From the NCBI GenBank assembly GCA_922989275.2, contig OV277861.1, positions 38,442,623 through 38,506,622 of the forward strand: 64,000 nucleotides of DNA, in the 5' to 3' direction. The translations under genes and the position numbers were made by a program. This DNA is from Gari tellinella (Eukaryota > Mollusca > Bivalvia > Cardiida > Psammobiidae). Positions 35,241-46,261 of this stretch are shown here, one piece after another. Every line of letters starts with the position of its first letter. The stretch's first letter is position 1. The notes beneath the pieces were generated by a model. That model was not told the origin of the DNA. It did not search any database and was given only the letters and a program-made list of their open reading frames with translations.

Positions 35241-36014
35241 TACACACGCTCCTTGAAATAACGGATTGTTGCTTGCAGATGTCTTAAACAAATAGTTTGA
35301 CGTCAAGTTATCAACCTTGGTCTGGTCATGATGGAGGCTGTCCGATACTCAATTTTAAAAGCAACTTTATTTGTTTGTGCATTATTTATCGGTTTAAGAT
35401 TACTGTCAAATAACAAACAACAGCGAAATGTTTTAACATATTGATGTTCGAAAACAATAAAGATGGAATCTGGTGATTCAAATTATGCAAAATATTAATT
35501 CAAAACAGGCATTGGTTTATTTGCATATGCGTGCCGAATGTCAGTGCTAATCGGATACTGTAAAAGTTAATTCAACTCAATGCTTGACATTTATTCCTGC
35601 TGAAACCAATAAATATTATAGAGACTGACTTAATGTTACCCCTAGGACAATATTTGTACAATTTGAAATTCAGTTAGCTTTTATCCTACCTAACACGGCT
35701 ATTGCACCTTCAGACCTCACGCAGTATGCAACGGCGTCAGAACAGAAGTTAAAATATGTTTACAGAGGATAAGATGTTTAAATGTCCTGTTAACACGCAA
35801 CTGAAACGAAACGGAAAACAATTTAGCAAATTACACCGTTAGAAACGTATTACTCATTTATTTTAATCTGAATGGCAAAGAGTTCGGAGCCTGATCAGAC
35901 ACCGGTTTTGCAAAGGATGTAACAGTTCTAACATTGTATAGCCTAACTAATAGTTCTCTGAATTTTGTTCAAATAAATCTAAAACATTGGGACACCCTTT
36001 ACAACTGCATTTAC
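35241..36014. other. No gene; family A trace
   Basis: GGCAAAGAGTTCGGAGCCTG and ATCAGACACCGG near 35873-35908 are a half hairpin of family A. Otherwise nothing. Confidence 0.4.
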
Positions 36015-36263
36015 TACAGTGGATAATCTGTTATTCTTTCCCGTTTAAACGCAAACGTACGCAAACGCAAAACACTAAAATGAAGAAAATGACAACTTTT
36101 TGATTTTCTCAGGATTTCTTTTAAGCTGAGTGGCAAACAGTTTGGAGCCTGATCAGACGCCGGGTTACCCGGCGTCTGATCTGACTCCAAACTGTTTGCA
36201 CTGCAAATAATAGTTTTAGCGTAAACGCGTTTATTGGGAAAGAATAACAGATTCTCCACTGTA
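36015..36263. mobile_element. Family A MITE, full length
   Basis: TACAGTGGATAATCTG to CAGATTCTCCACTGTA, 249 bp, hairpin at about 36133-36200 with CCGGGTTACCCGG tip. Confidence 0.9.
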
Positions 36264-36294
36264 TATCCTAAAGTTTAAATCAATGGATGTATGA

Positions 36295-36606
36295 TACAGT
36301 ACTCCCTCCCTATAACGACCTTCCCGACTACGACTCCCGCCTTACAACGACCCTTTTCGGAGTTCCCTAAATAGGACATTTATGTCCAAACTATTCACGA
36401 TTGCAATATCGTCTGCTTAAAAGTGTCGTCTGCTGTTTCCCCAAAGTTACATAATGGACATTTTTACTGAAAAAAACACTTAATGACGATTGACAAATAG
36501 TTTGAATCTGATCTTGATTCATGTTGTTTGCAAATTTAACCCCTAATAACGACTCCCTCTAAACAACTCACACAATTTGGTGTCGTTGTAGAGAGGGAAC
36601 GCTTTA
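36295..36606. mobile_element. Family D MITE (copy 12)
   Basis: TACAGTACTCCCTCCC to GAGAGGGAACGCTTTA. The hairpin at about 36500-36530 is reduced to GTTTGAATCTGATCTTGATT. Confidence 0.85.
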
Positions 36607-36686
36607 CAATATGTTGTCCAGAAGGTGAATACGGAATAGCATACAGTGTAGACCCTGATAACACTGATTTCCGAGGATCGTTTGTA

Positions 36687-37047
36687 TACAGTGTTTCCTC
36701 TCTACAACGACCCTTCCAACAACGATTCCCTCCTTACAACGACCGTTGCCGCAGTTCCCCAAAAAGGACAATTATGCCTAAAGCCTTTACTACTGCAATA
36801 TTGTCTGCTTAATATTGTCGTCGGCTGTTTTTCTCATATTTACATAATGGACATTTTGACAGAAAAAACGTAATGACGAGTGACAAACAGCTTGAATCCA
36901 GATCAGACGCCGCGTTACGCGGCGTCTGATCTGGATTCAAGCTGTTTGCAAATGTAATCCAATTTCCCTCCCTATAACGACTCCCTCCAAACAACGCACA
37001 CAATTAGTGTCTCCCATTGGGTGTCGTTGTAGAGAGGGAGCGCTGTA
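36687..37047. mobile_element. Family D MITE (copy 13)
   Basis: TACAGTGTTTCCTCTC to GAGAGGGAGCGCTGTA. Perfect hairpin at 36886-36951, CCGCGTTACGCGG tip. Confidence 0.9.
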
Positions 37048-37735
37048 TATGGTTATTTCTTATGTTGCTGATATTGGAGTGTCAAACACTTTTTACCCTT
37101 AGGCACATTTTATTTACAATAAGGGAACTGCCGATTTACCTGCTGAGTATCGCGGGATTTTGTGTGCCTCTCTAGTTCTCCATATTAGGCGACAGTCAAG
37201 GGGGATTTGTTAAACTTGACGCTGACATATATTCTGGTTCCCCTCCGATTACAATAAAAACCAATTATCATTGACTAGAATTCTCATGATAATTTGTCTT
37301 TTTTATGGAGAATGCGTGCTAAGATTTTTGAAGCAATAATGGGTTCTAGTTTCAACTCCTTAATGCAAGATGTAAGTCAATTAGTTGGGTGACTTATGAC
37401 CTCATTGCAAAACTGACTGGTTATGTAGTCTGGTCTGGTATTGCGTTTGCGTTTAGAGCGTGATAATCGAACTATGTGGTTTTTTCTTAGGGGTCGATAA
37501 GTATTCAGAACTACTGCACGGAAAATGGCTTTGATACCTCCATTAGTTTTAACAATGGAAATCAGTAGCTAAAATACGGTGTTATTTAAGTCCATAAAAT
37601 GGGAAAACACATCTCAAATATTAATCAGCCTGTATAGTAAACCTCTTCAATGCCACGACGCCATCCGCTTTTAACAACTTTTGTCCTCTGAATTTATTTC
37701 TTTATATTTACAGTTTAGGTTTGTTTGACTAGACA
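37048..37735. other. No feature recognised
   Basis: Relatively complex sequence without a defined repeat or credible ORF. Confidence 0.4.
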
Positions 37736-37847
37736 AATATTAAACTGAGTGTAAAACAGTTTGGATTCTGATCGCGGCATCTGGTCCGTATGTTTGCAAT
37801 TATTCATTGTACTCGGGATTAAGCAGTAAATGGATTAAACAGTTGAT

Positions 37848-38070
37848 TACAGGTGAGAAAACGTTATTCTTTCCAAAAAAACGCGTTTACGCTGAAACTA
37901 TTATTTCCAATGCAAACAGTTTGGAGCCAGATCAGACTCCAAACTGTTTGCCACCAAGATAAACATAAATTATCCGAATTGTCCAAAAGTTGTACTTTTC
38001 TGCGTTTTAGTGTTTTGCGTTTGGGTTTCGTTTGCGTTTAAACAGGAAAAAATAATGTTTCTTCACTGTA
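37848..38070. mobile_element. Family A MITE, reverse, hairpin tip lost
   Basis: TACAGGTGAGAAAACG to TTTCTTCACTGTA. The hairpin at 37912-37952 reads GCAAACAGTTTGGAGCCAGA directly into its mirror TCAGACTCCAAACTGTTTGC, so the GACGCC tip is missing on both arms. Confidence 0.85.
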
Positions 38071-38123
38071 AATGCTGAAATCTCGAGTAAACAAATCACC
38101 ATGAAAGAACCTATAATTTTGAA

Positions 38124-38331
38124 TACAGTAAAACCTACAAAATACGACCATTTAAATGTGTTAATTACAACGTTTTTGCGACATGTGAACTGTTAAAAGA
38201 ATGTGACAGTAAACAAAAAGCTCCTTTAGGAGCTTTTTGTTTTACTGCCACCTCGCTTTAAACTGTCATCTGTCTTTTATGCAATCAATTATACTTCGTT
38301 TTCGTTGTCATAATAGAGAGGTTTTACTGTA
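38124..38331. mobile_element. Family F MITE (copy 2)
   Basis: TACAGTAAAACCTACAAAAT to AGAGAGGTTTTACTGTA. Central palindrome GACAGTAAACAAAAAGCTCC mirrored by GGAGCTTTTTGTTTTACTG. Confidence 0.85.
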
Positions 38332-38929
38332 CAGAAGTAAGTTAGATACATTATCGGTATTTTTAAATATAATTCTTCCAGCATTGTCGGTCCTGCATTT
38401 GCATACCGAGGCAATTATCTTGTCTTCGAAATCATTCTTTATTTCATGGAGTTAACATTTCTGTTTGTGTATCCGTCTACGTATTATATCAGACATCATG
38501 ATTCATCTATACCTAAACTTATATCGTTGCTTGTTTAAAATGACCTGTCTGCCAGTTTAGTCACGTTTAGTTAGATCTTCTTTTGTTTGAGAGAACGTAT
38601 CTATGAGTGTTTTCTGATCAGATTCTCAGACTGATTACAAATATTAGCCAAGTCGCGTTTAGCATGATAACGGTTAAGGATTGTGAAGAATAACCTTCTA
38701 TCATGAAAATACGGGCATTCTAGCTTATGAAATATCTACACATGAGTAGAATGGTGTAGGTGCTGATTATACATCTAAATGCAGAACAGCGGAGAAATAA
38801 AAAGATAAAAACAGACAATGTCGCCTCGCGACCGTTAGCGCAGTAGTAGTAGTAGACACTTAAAGCGGTATCTGATCAGGATCAAAACAGTTTGCAAATT
38901 CGAGTAGTTGTGTGAACTTCCTAAGGTTC
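38332..38929. other. No gene; short (AGT)n and half hairpin
   Basis: (AGT)5 at about 38840-38854, with a half core hairpin GATCAGGATCAAAACAGTTTGC after it. Confidence 0.45.
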
Positions 38930-39470
38930 AATGAAAACTTTAAAGTCTTCTCTTCTGGAAACAGAGACCCCTGAGCTTAGATACATGTATTCGGAACACA
39001 ACATTAACCATTATCTGTTATCAATTTTGTTCAAATGATGTTCCTAGGAAAAAGAATGACGCCGACCGAGGATCACAAATTAATAGATTGATATAGGGAA
39101 ATCTTCAAAAAATAATTCCTAAACAAACATGGCCAGAGCTTTGGTATTTGGTATGGTGTAACATCTAGGGGTTCTATACAAAATGTGTTAAAGTGGTTCT
39201 AATACAAGTTGTATATCAAGGTCACAAGAGCTAATACTATATTTTGTCAATGAAATTCTTCCTTTTTGAAACCATAAAGACCTGAGCTTACAATAATTTT
39301 CACATAAAGCACTATCTACAGATTGTCTTACATATTTGTGAAACTTTGCTCCTATGACGAAAATGATACTACAAAAGGGTTCATGTGACCCTTGCCCGTT
39401 GTTCTAGGTGACCCTTGTTTTAAAACAAACGTGTTTGCTATAGTTTGGCATTGCTACCGAATCTTATAAG
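38930..39470. repeat. Degenerate tandem array
   Basis: Three diverged units sharing GAGCTTAGATA or AGAGCTTTGGTATTTGGTAT, GTTCAAATGATGTTCC and TTTTGAAACCATAAAGACCTG. Same family as 8780-9310 and 25335-26110. Confidence 0.6.
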
Positions 39471-39481
39471 TGAGGACTGTC

Positions 39482-39690
39482 TACAGTAAAACCCCTCTAA
39501 TACGACCACTAAAACGACGGCTATTTGATTGTATGAAAGTTTGGTGACAGCTTAAAGCAATATGACAATAAAACAGAAAGCTTCTAAGGGATCCATCTGT
39601 TTCAATTTAACCATGCTTTAAGCAATCACCTGTCGAGAACACTTGATAATTAACATAATTTAGTGGTCATAGTAGAGAGGTTTCCCTGTA
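39482..39690. mobile_element. Family F MITE (copy 3)
   Basis: TACAGTAAAACCCCTCTAAT to GAGAGGTTTCCCTGTA. The centre is worn. Its last TA is the first TA of copy 4. Confidence 0.85.
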
Positions 39691-39898
39691 CAGTAAAACC
39701 TCGCTATTTCGACCACTAAAACGAAGGCTAACTGATTGTATAATAGAGAGGTGGCAGCTTAAATCAAGGTGACAGTGAAACAGAAAGCTCCTAAAGGAGC
39801 TTTCTGTTTCACTGTCACCTTGCTTTAAGCGGTCACATATCGTAAACACCCTAATAATTAACAACATGTAGTGGTCGTAATAGAGAGGTTTTACTGTA
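39689..39898. mobile_element. Family F MITE (copy 4), head-to-tail with copy 3
   Basis: TACAGTAAAACCTCGCTATT to AGAGAGGTTTTACTGTA, with a near-perfect central palindrome (AGTGAAACAGAAAGCTCCT mirrored). The shared TA fits insertion of one copy at the TA target left by the other. Confidence 0.9.
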
Positions 39899-40080
39899 TA
39901 TCTTTTTGTGCTAAATCACAGTATATCTAATTCAAAACAGATGGAACCATCCGGATAACCCGGCGTCTGATAAGGCCCTAAACAGCTGAAATAAAAAAAT
40001 GTCAATTTTTTTAGAAAACAGTCATTGAGAACATTTATTGTGTTCATGTTTCGTTTCTTTAAACTCATTTAAAAATGATT

Positions 40081-40218
40081 TGTGCACTTCCGGTATTCAT
40101 GCGATTATGAAACTCAGTCCCTTTTACTATTAAAATAGTGAATCACGAAGGGATTCACGTTATTCTTTGCTAGTAAAAGAGACTGAGTTTAATAAACGCA
40201 TGTACACCGGAAGTACGC
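40081..40218. mobile_element. 138 bp palindromic element
   Basis: CACTTCCGGTATTCATGCG and AAACTCAGTCCCTTTTACTA are mirrored by TAGTAAAAGAGACTGAGTTT and CGCATGTACACCGGAAGT, around AATCACGAAGGGATT. No second copy in the window. Confidence 0.75.
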
Positions 40219-40629
40219 AATATATTTTTCATATCTATATTCCATTGTCAACTGAGATCCATAACGACCTGTAAGCCTGTAACGCTTTAGCCCGTTGCTA
40301 TGCGTTGCCAATTGTAGTGCGTTCTGTATAATTATATGGGTTGCACATGTACACAAAATTAAGACGGCGTTCTACATGTACTAGTCTTGACATTAGCATT
40401 ATTCGGAAATTGCAACTCTATCTTTACAAAGTGTTTATATTAGGATTGTTCAGGGCGAATGTAAATATTCACTCATGAAATACCAAATGGACCATTTCAA
40501 TTTTGAATAAAGTCTAGCCCATATTTGGTTATTTTGGGTATTCAATACAATATATTGCGAAAAACACATGGCAGACTCTGAAGGGGTCCTCTGACCAGGG
40601 TCGTTATTGTTTGCAAAGGACATTTGTAC

Positions 40630-40833
40630 TACAGTAGAGAAGAAGTTATTCTTTCTAAGTAAACGCGTTTAGGCTAAAACTACTATTTCTAAAGCAAACA
40701 GTTTGGAGCCAGATAAACGCCGGGTTACCCGGTGTGTGATCAGCCTCCAACCCGTTTGCTAAATAAACAGAATGTTCAAAAAGTCCTTTTTCGTTTGCGT
40801 TTCGTTCGCGATTAAACGGGTTCATTGACTGTA
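40630..40833. mobile_element. Family A MITE, reverse, diverged
   Basis: TACAGTAGAGAAGAAGTTAT to TTCATTGACTGTA. The hairpin keeps the CCGGGTTACCCGG tip. Confidence 0.8.
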
Positions 40834-41208
40834 AATGACTAGAAATAACGTCGCTAGGGATGTCAAATCTAACTGGACAGACTTGCGTGATGTAAATGCC
40901 AATGACGCGTACTGCGCTATTTATGACATGCCAGTCCGACTATAATCATCAGTTACGCTACATATTTGCGTGCCTTGCTGTCTTTAACTGACCGGATCGG
41001 AAACTATAGCATATCGAACTGCTGAGTTTAGTGAATTAGACAACAACAATTTAAAACGATGCCTATACATCATCGGTTATGAGCATTGGGAGCGTGTAGA
41101 TTTATAAACGTCTGTTGCATGCGGAAAACCGATTATAAGCGATTATACACATCAAAATGTCTGAAGCTGATATTCGAGTGTTCGGTGTCTGAACAATAGA
41201 TAGCAGTA

Positions 41209-41433
41209 GACAGTGGAGAAGACGTTTTCTGTTCCAATAAAAACGTTTACTCTTCTTTAAATGAAACAATTTTGAGCCAGATCTGACCCTGGTGTTTGAT
41301 AGGGCTCCAAACTATTTGCCACTCGGGTTAAAATGGCTCGTGAGGAATATCAAATAATGTCACTTTAATTCCTGTTATGATTTTTTTGATTTGGTATGCG
41401 TTTACAGGGGAAATAATAACATGTTCACCAGTG
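41209..41433. mobile_element. Family A MITE, reverse, strongly decayed
   Basis: ACAGTGGAGAAGACGTTTTC at the left, half hairpin AATTTTGAGCCAGATCTGAC / GATAGGGCTCCAAACTATTT, and AATAATAACATGTTCACCAG at the right. Confidence 0.7.
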
Positions 41434-41702
41434 ACCACATTATGTGAGGTAGGCCATAGGCGCGTGCAAGCGTTATAGTATCAATGTGTTTCGTATTAAC
41501 TTTTATGATTTAGTATAGTTTCGGTTGTTTCTGTCTGCTTGTTTGTACATGTACTTATTGCAGGGAATTTAATTCAAATATTAGTGTTTTCTTCTGACTG
41601 GCAGAGTAATTTTCAGATTGGAACATTCTAAAACTTTAAAAGGGACGAGTATTCCCTACATCCAGCAAGAGACATTGATAGCTGTATTTATTGTGCGTAA
41701 AA

Positions 41703-41920
41703 TACAGTAGAGAATACATTTTTCTTTCCCGTTTAAACGCAATGCACTTAACTGTGGAAATTTACGTCGAGAAATTTTAACAATTTTAAATCTGACTAGC
41801 AAATAGGTTGAAGCCTGATCAGACGCCGGGTTACCCGGTGTCTGATCTGGCTCCAATCTGTTTGCAATGGAAATAATATTTTTGGTTATAAATGCGTTTA
41901 TTGGGAAATAATAAAATATT
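41703..41920. mobile_element. Family A MITE, right end lost
   Basis: TACAGTAGAGAATACATTTT at the left, hairpin with CCGGGTTACCCGG tip at about 41797-41868, GTTTATTGGGAAATAATAAA near the right end, no terminal CACTGTA. Confidence 0.8.
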
Positions 41921-42739
41921 AGTCAAGTTAGCGCAGCGGTCTCGTGCTTCACGAGGACCATGCTTATCTCAAGTAGGAAAGTGTACGATTATATATTTGA
42001 TATTACCTTGCCTACATGTACCTATTTTCCATTATTAACTATTCTGTTAAAAAAATAACTCAGACAAGTCAGAAAACAAAATCGGATAATAGTTTGTCTC
42101 AAAACAGTATTTCTAAACTGCTATGTACATGACAAGCTGTCTTGAAACCTAATGCATTTCCATACATTGCAACGCAAAATAAACCAAATGGCATAAAAAC
42201 AGCTTGTTGCTTGCAGAGAGAGACTAATGGACAAATTATGGTCGACGGATACTGATTAGTACATGTATTGACTATATCAATTTAGACACGTTAAAGTTTA
42301 AATGAATTCAGTCATTGCTAACACAACAAACCGCTTTCTAAATATGAAAATTAGTGAAAGTTCTACTTATCGGCTAGCTGAGACTATAATAAAGTTGTCT
42401 AAAGATTTGCTCTATGAACCTTCTACTTACAGTACGCAAGTAACATGACCAAATATAATTAACTGAATGGCTGAAATAAGTTCAGTAAAGACTCATTAAA
42501 TTAGTATCAAACAATAATACACTAATAAATTTTCCAAAAGTACCCCAATAGACTCCCTAACAAAATATAAATTCAACCTTAAAATTCCTAAATAATTTAT
42601 TGAAATAATTCCTTTTCATTATCTGCATTGGTTGGCTAGAATACGCTTCCGGCATTTCGAAAATCCATCAAATACATAAATTTATAACTTTTTCTCAATA
42701 ATCTACATTTACATATTATCAATGTCATCACACTGGATA
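41921..42739. other. No gene; tRNA-like fragment at the start
   Basis: AAGTTAGCGCAGCGGTCTCG at about 41936 resembles a tRNA D-arm/A-box followed by a CTCGTGCTTCACGAG stem, but no B-box follows. The remainder is AT-rich without features. Confidence 0.35.
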
Positions 42740-43000
42740 GACGTAACGGGGATGCTGCCGTCATTACGATGATGCTCGAGTCAAGTCAACGTTGATGCTG
42801 GTAAACAAATATGGCACCGCCAATAGAGTTGGACAAGGTACGCACATAAGTTGGTTATTTGCGAGCGTGTTTCTTTGAAATATCAAAAAAGGAATGACCC
42901 GGTTTTATCTTCATGATCCGGTGTTGTCGTCTCGATGAATAAACGCTTGATGACGAAGTTTAGCCAGAAAAAGTTTTGACAAACACAGGAAATCTTTAGG
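42740..43000. repeat. Left arm of a 2.2 kb inverted-repeat locus, exon-like
   Basis: Mirrors 44668-44905 at roughly 85-90 percent: GCCGTCATTACG, ATTGAGTTGGAC-type, TTGGTTATTTGCGAG, TGACCCGGTTTTATC and AGTTTAGCCAGAAAAAGTTT are shared. On the + strand it has an ATG (42811) followed by nine codons, MAPPIELDK, then GGTACGC, which looks like a short first coding exon with a splice donor. The mirrored arm lacks the ATG. Confidence 0.75.
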
Positions 43001-43072
43001 CTTGGATACCACTGATAACTTACAAATATTTTGGCGACTTCCATTCCGGTCCAGCTCTTTCTTTCAATTTTG

Positions 43073-44100
43073 TTAGCCCGTATTTTTTTTTATCTTGACG
43101 CGAGTTTCATTAATCCTGACCGTCAGTATTAAAAGCTCTGCACTTATTTTGCTTAAATACGTATCTGTGTTGGTATTGTCATTCGCATGCTCTACTATTT
43201 CGTCTATATTAACCTTTTCGCAATCGAGTCTATGTCGTGATTCAGCAGGGATTAGCTTTGAATCAAACCCAAACATATCCACATCGCCAAAGTCTTTATC
43301 CAATCCGGCAGTAACTCTTTTTCCATTACACCACAGCATGTACGTATCCGGTGGTGTTGAGTTTTATTAGCGAACTAAAAGTTTTTGGAATTAGACCAGG
43401 TGGAATGAGGATCGGAATCTCATTTTTTTGGCAAAAGAATGTCTGCTTGGTACCGCAAAATTTATTTCTTATTGTTGAGGGTCTACAACTCCATATCGTT
43501 TATTTTCTGAAAGTAACTTTCCAACAAACTTCGGTCCCGACATGAAACAAAGAAATTTGTCGTGAAATAGTCGATATCCGGAACGCCAAAACGGCTTTGT
43601 TTCTTCGAAGTACCACATTAACTGGGGTGGTCAAAGAATTATACCGTGATAGTACAGTTTCTAGCCACAGTAGAAGCGCGATGTTTTTCAGAGGGTATCT
43701 GTTTCCTTTAACCAATCCAGTATATCAGTAATCCCGCGCTCAACATTTTTTTAAGCACTTCGAAGTCACTTGTTTATTAAATGAACTCTTTTGCGACATA
43801 TAGAATGTCTTCATCACTAAGTGTGGATGATTCATGCACTAAATCATGTTCAACTTCTTCAAACTCTAGATTATGTTTGTCTGCTTATGTATATTTGCTG
43901 TGGTGTAAGAGAGTGTTTCGCTGCCTTTCGTGGTTGGGTTGATTTAACGGTTTCATGTGGTTCGTGCTTGGAGTTCTTAGACGACTAGCACACATTTTTG
44001 CGGGGTGTCGTGAATGTCACTGTGCGTTTCTTTGGCCTGTTCAGCCAAAGGCTGACTTTCCGTTTACGCTTTCCCGTCTGCGTTGTATTACTATACCTTA
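43073..44100 (-). pseudogene. Decayed coding region of unknown family
   Basis: Reading on the minus strand, one frame from about 43630 to the TAA at 43073 gives protein-like sequence broken by only about four stops: residues such as WYFEETKPFWRSGYRLFHDK, a SENKRYGVVDPQQ stretch, then EINFAVPSRHSFAK, and after three more stops an intact 88-codon tail (43339-43073) starting MLWCNGKRVTAGLDKDFGDV. Upstream (about 44100-43780) fragments in other frames are rich in basic residues (KRKRKVSLWLNRPKK) and then acidic ones (LEFEEVEHDLVHESSTLSDE), like a nuclear protein N-terminus. It lies between inverted-repeat arms, so it may be a transposon protein or a host gene copied into the locus. I do not recognise the family; the relic status is fairly clear from the stops. 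Confidence 0.5.
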
Positions 44101-44667
44101 AATTAAGAATAAAGATGTCTAATTTCTCATATCTTTGATAGCGATAACAAGATCATTTTGCTATACAAATATGTTTAAAGTTCGATTCAAAGGCATATGG
44201 TTTAGAGTAAGTTGAGACAAATGATAACCAATAATTGCAAAGAAGATACTCTTTGTTTTACATTACACAAAAAGTGACATACAGGAACAAATAAGTCTAG
44301 ATTATTTATGGTATTTCCTATATGACAGAGCCAGTTTAAAAGATTGAAGACACATATATATGTACATCGTAGTCAATACTAACAATAAAAAAGTCTTTAA
44401 CATGTCTCAAACAGACATACCTCCATTTATACTAGATTGTCCATTTTCCATCCAGCAGTATCAGCGTTGTCTCATGCTCGGAAGCGGAGTGCGTTCCCTA
44501 TTAAATTGACCAAATATGTTTACTACGCACTACAGCAGGCCTTTTTGTATCAAATCATCATAACAGTCTGTAAGGGGATCTTTTGGTATGCATAGCAATT
44601 CAGAAATTAGAAAACAACATCTATTTTAGAGGTCTAAACATCAAGTGTTTCAAGATTTTCTGTGTCT

Positions 44668-44905
44668 GTCAAAACTTTTTCTGGCTAAACTTCGTGATCA
44701 AGCGTTTATCAATCGAGACGACAACACCGGGTCATGGAGATAAAACCGGGTCATTCGTGACACTATTTCAAAGAAACACTCTCGCAAATAACCAATTTAT
44801 GTGCTTACTCCGTCCAACTCAATGGGCGGCGCAATCTTTGTTTGCCAGCATCAACCTTGACTTGATCGAGCATCAACGTAATGACGGCAGAGTCCCGATA
44901 CGTCT
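44668..44905. repeat. Right arm of the 2.2 kb inverted-repeat locus
   Basis: Mirror of 42740-43000. On the minus strand, the same strand as the decayed coding region, it would be the promoter and first-exon side. The start codon position reads AAGATT instead of ATATGG. Confidence 0.75.
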
Positions 44906-45163
44906 ATTTAGGAGTTATGCCTTCATGCATATCCTGCACTATTTTACCATGATTTATAAACATAAGATAGCTCATAAAATAGCCATAATATGATCCCAAA
45001 TATGCTCCACAATATGTTTTATCCTCATGGTTGAGCCAATATCCTACTTATTTCGCCAATTACTTCTTACTAGGACTCTTATGTATATAATAAATGTTGT
45101 CCTAGCTTTCTTACAGACATTTAAAAGTTGAAGTCAAGTTGTTGGCCGATAAAATATGTTTCA

Positions 45164-45387
45164 GGGGCGAGTTTTACTAAACTACTTGCGTAAGTCAAAC
45201 TTTTAGTTTTTAATTTATATGTTTTATTATCATATCAGCAAATAGCCAGATCAGAGGACGCGCTTTAAGCGCGTCCTCTGAACTGGCTATTTGCTGTTTT
45301 GCAAACGTTTATGATCGAAAAATAAGAGTAAAACGATTTTGACTTACGCAAAAATGTTTGCGTAAGTAGTTTAGTAAAACGGGCCCC
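45164..45387. mobile_element. 224 bp MITE with GGGGC-GTTTTACTAAAC ends
   Basis: Left GAGTTTTACTAAACTACTTG and right AAGTAGTTTAGTAAAACGGG are mirrored, as are CGTAAGTCAAA and TTTGACTTACG. The centre is a variant core hairpin (45237-45296), CAAATAGCCAGATCAGAGGA mirrored, with tip CGCGCTTTAAGCGCG. No second copy in the window. Confidence 0.8.
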
Positions 45388-45440
45388 AGGCGTAGCCATT
45401 CTAACAGTTTACTGCCAATGGCGAAAATAAACCGACTTCA

Positions 45441-45840
45441 GCGTGAGCACTGTTGCATATTTCAGTATTGCTCATGAACAGACTCAATTAAACCGAGTCT
45501 GCGATTTTCAGTATTTGCCTTGTTTTCTGTGCTTTCAAAGGATCTCCCCTTATTTAGATTTTTATAATTCACAACAGCAGATGTTAAGTGCTTGTGTGGC
45601 GGCTGTAAAAAGTCGCCCGTACTTCATTCTCAGTGTTGTTATACTTTCTGGTCCTTTGGAATCATTGATTTCAGCGCATTTACAGTTGAAAGTTGAATTC
45701 CGCTTAAGCCGGTGCTAGGGGGCGTGAGCACCGTTGCATATTTCAGTATTGCTCATGAACAGACTCAATTAAACCGAGTCTGCGATTTTCAGTATTTGCT
45801 TTGTTTTCTGTGCTTTCAAAGGATCTCCCCTTATTTAGAT
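45441..45840. repeat. Tandem repeat, unit about 281 bp
   Basis: GCGTGAGCACTGTTGCATAT at 45441 and GCGTGAGCACCGTTGCATAT at 45722. Same unit as 12131-12650. Confidence 0.85.
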
Positions 45841-45842
45841 TT

Positions 45843-45907
45843 CGCAAATAGTTTGAATCTAAATCAGACGCTGCGTAACGCAGCGTCTGATTAAGATCCT
45901 AACTGTC
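45843..45907. repeat. Core hairpin
   Basis: GCAAATAGTTTGAATCTAAA and ATCAGACGCTGCG mirrored by CGCAGCGTCTGAT. Starts where the 281 bp repeat breaks off. Confidence 0.7.
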
Positions 45908-46261
45908 TAGAATTATTATAGATATTTCTTCAACCGAATAATCTCTATAGCTGACTTGACTAAATATTGCAGACGACACTATCCATGCAGACGATAGTTT
46001 CCTCGCTTTATTATATGCCTTCGAGTGATATCGAGCGTTTCCGCGTGTATTTGCAGAGTAAAATACAAGAGTCTGTATCAGCCACCTTGTATCAGCCACT
46101 TTGTATTTAACTCTGACCTCGCTTTCGATTTAACGTGACGTCATTTACGTACGTGTACAAGTGCCGCGTTATTCATTGTGGCAAACAAAAAATCTTGTTC
46201 TGCTTCAAATAACTAATAAATGTTGGCTATAAACTGATTTAAACAACTATTTATTTGTTTC

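Noticed and set aside
38832..38870. GTTAGCGCAGTAGT A-box-like word
   Set aside because: Followed by an AGT microsatellite, no B-box.
41936..41980. tRNA-like D-arm and anticodon-like stem
   Set aside because: No B-box or T-arm follows within the required distance; at most a fragment.
44583..44993. Open frame of 136 codons on the + strand
   Set aside because: Starts without ATG and crosses the right arm of the inverted repeat; it is antisense to the exon-like part. No recognisable domain.
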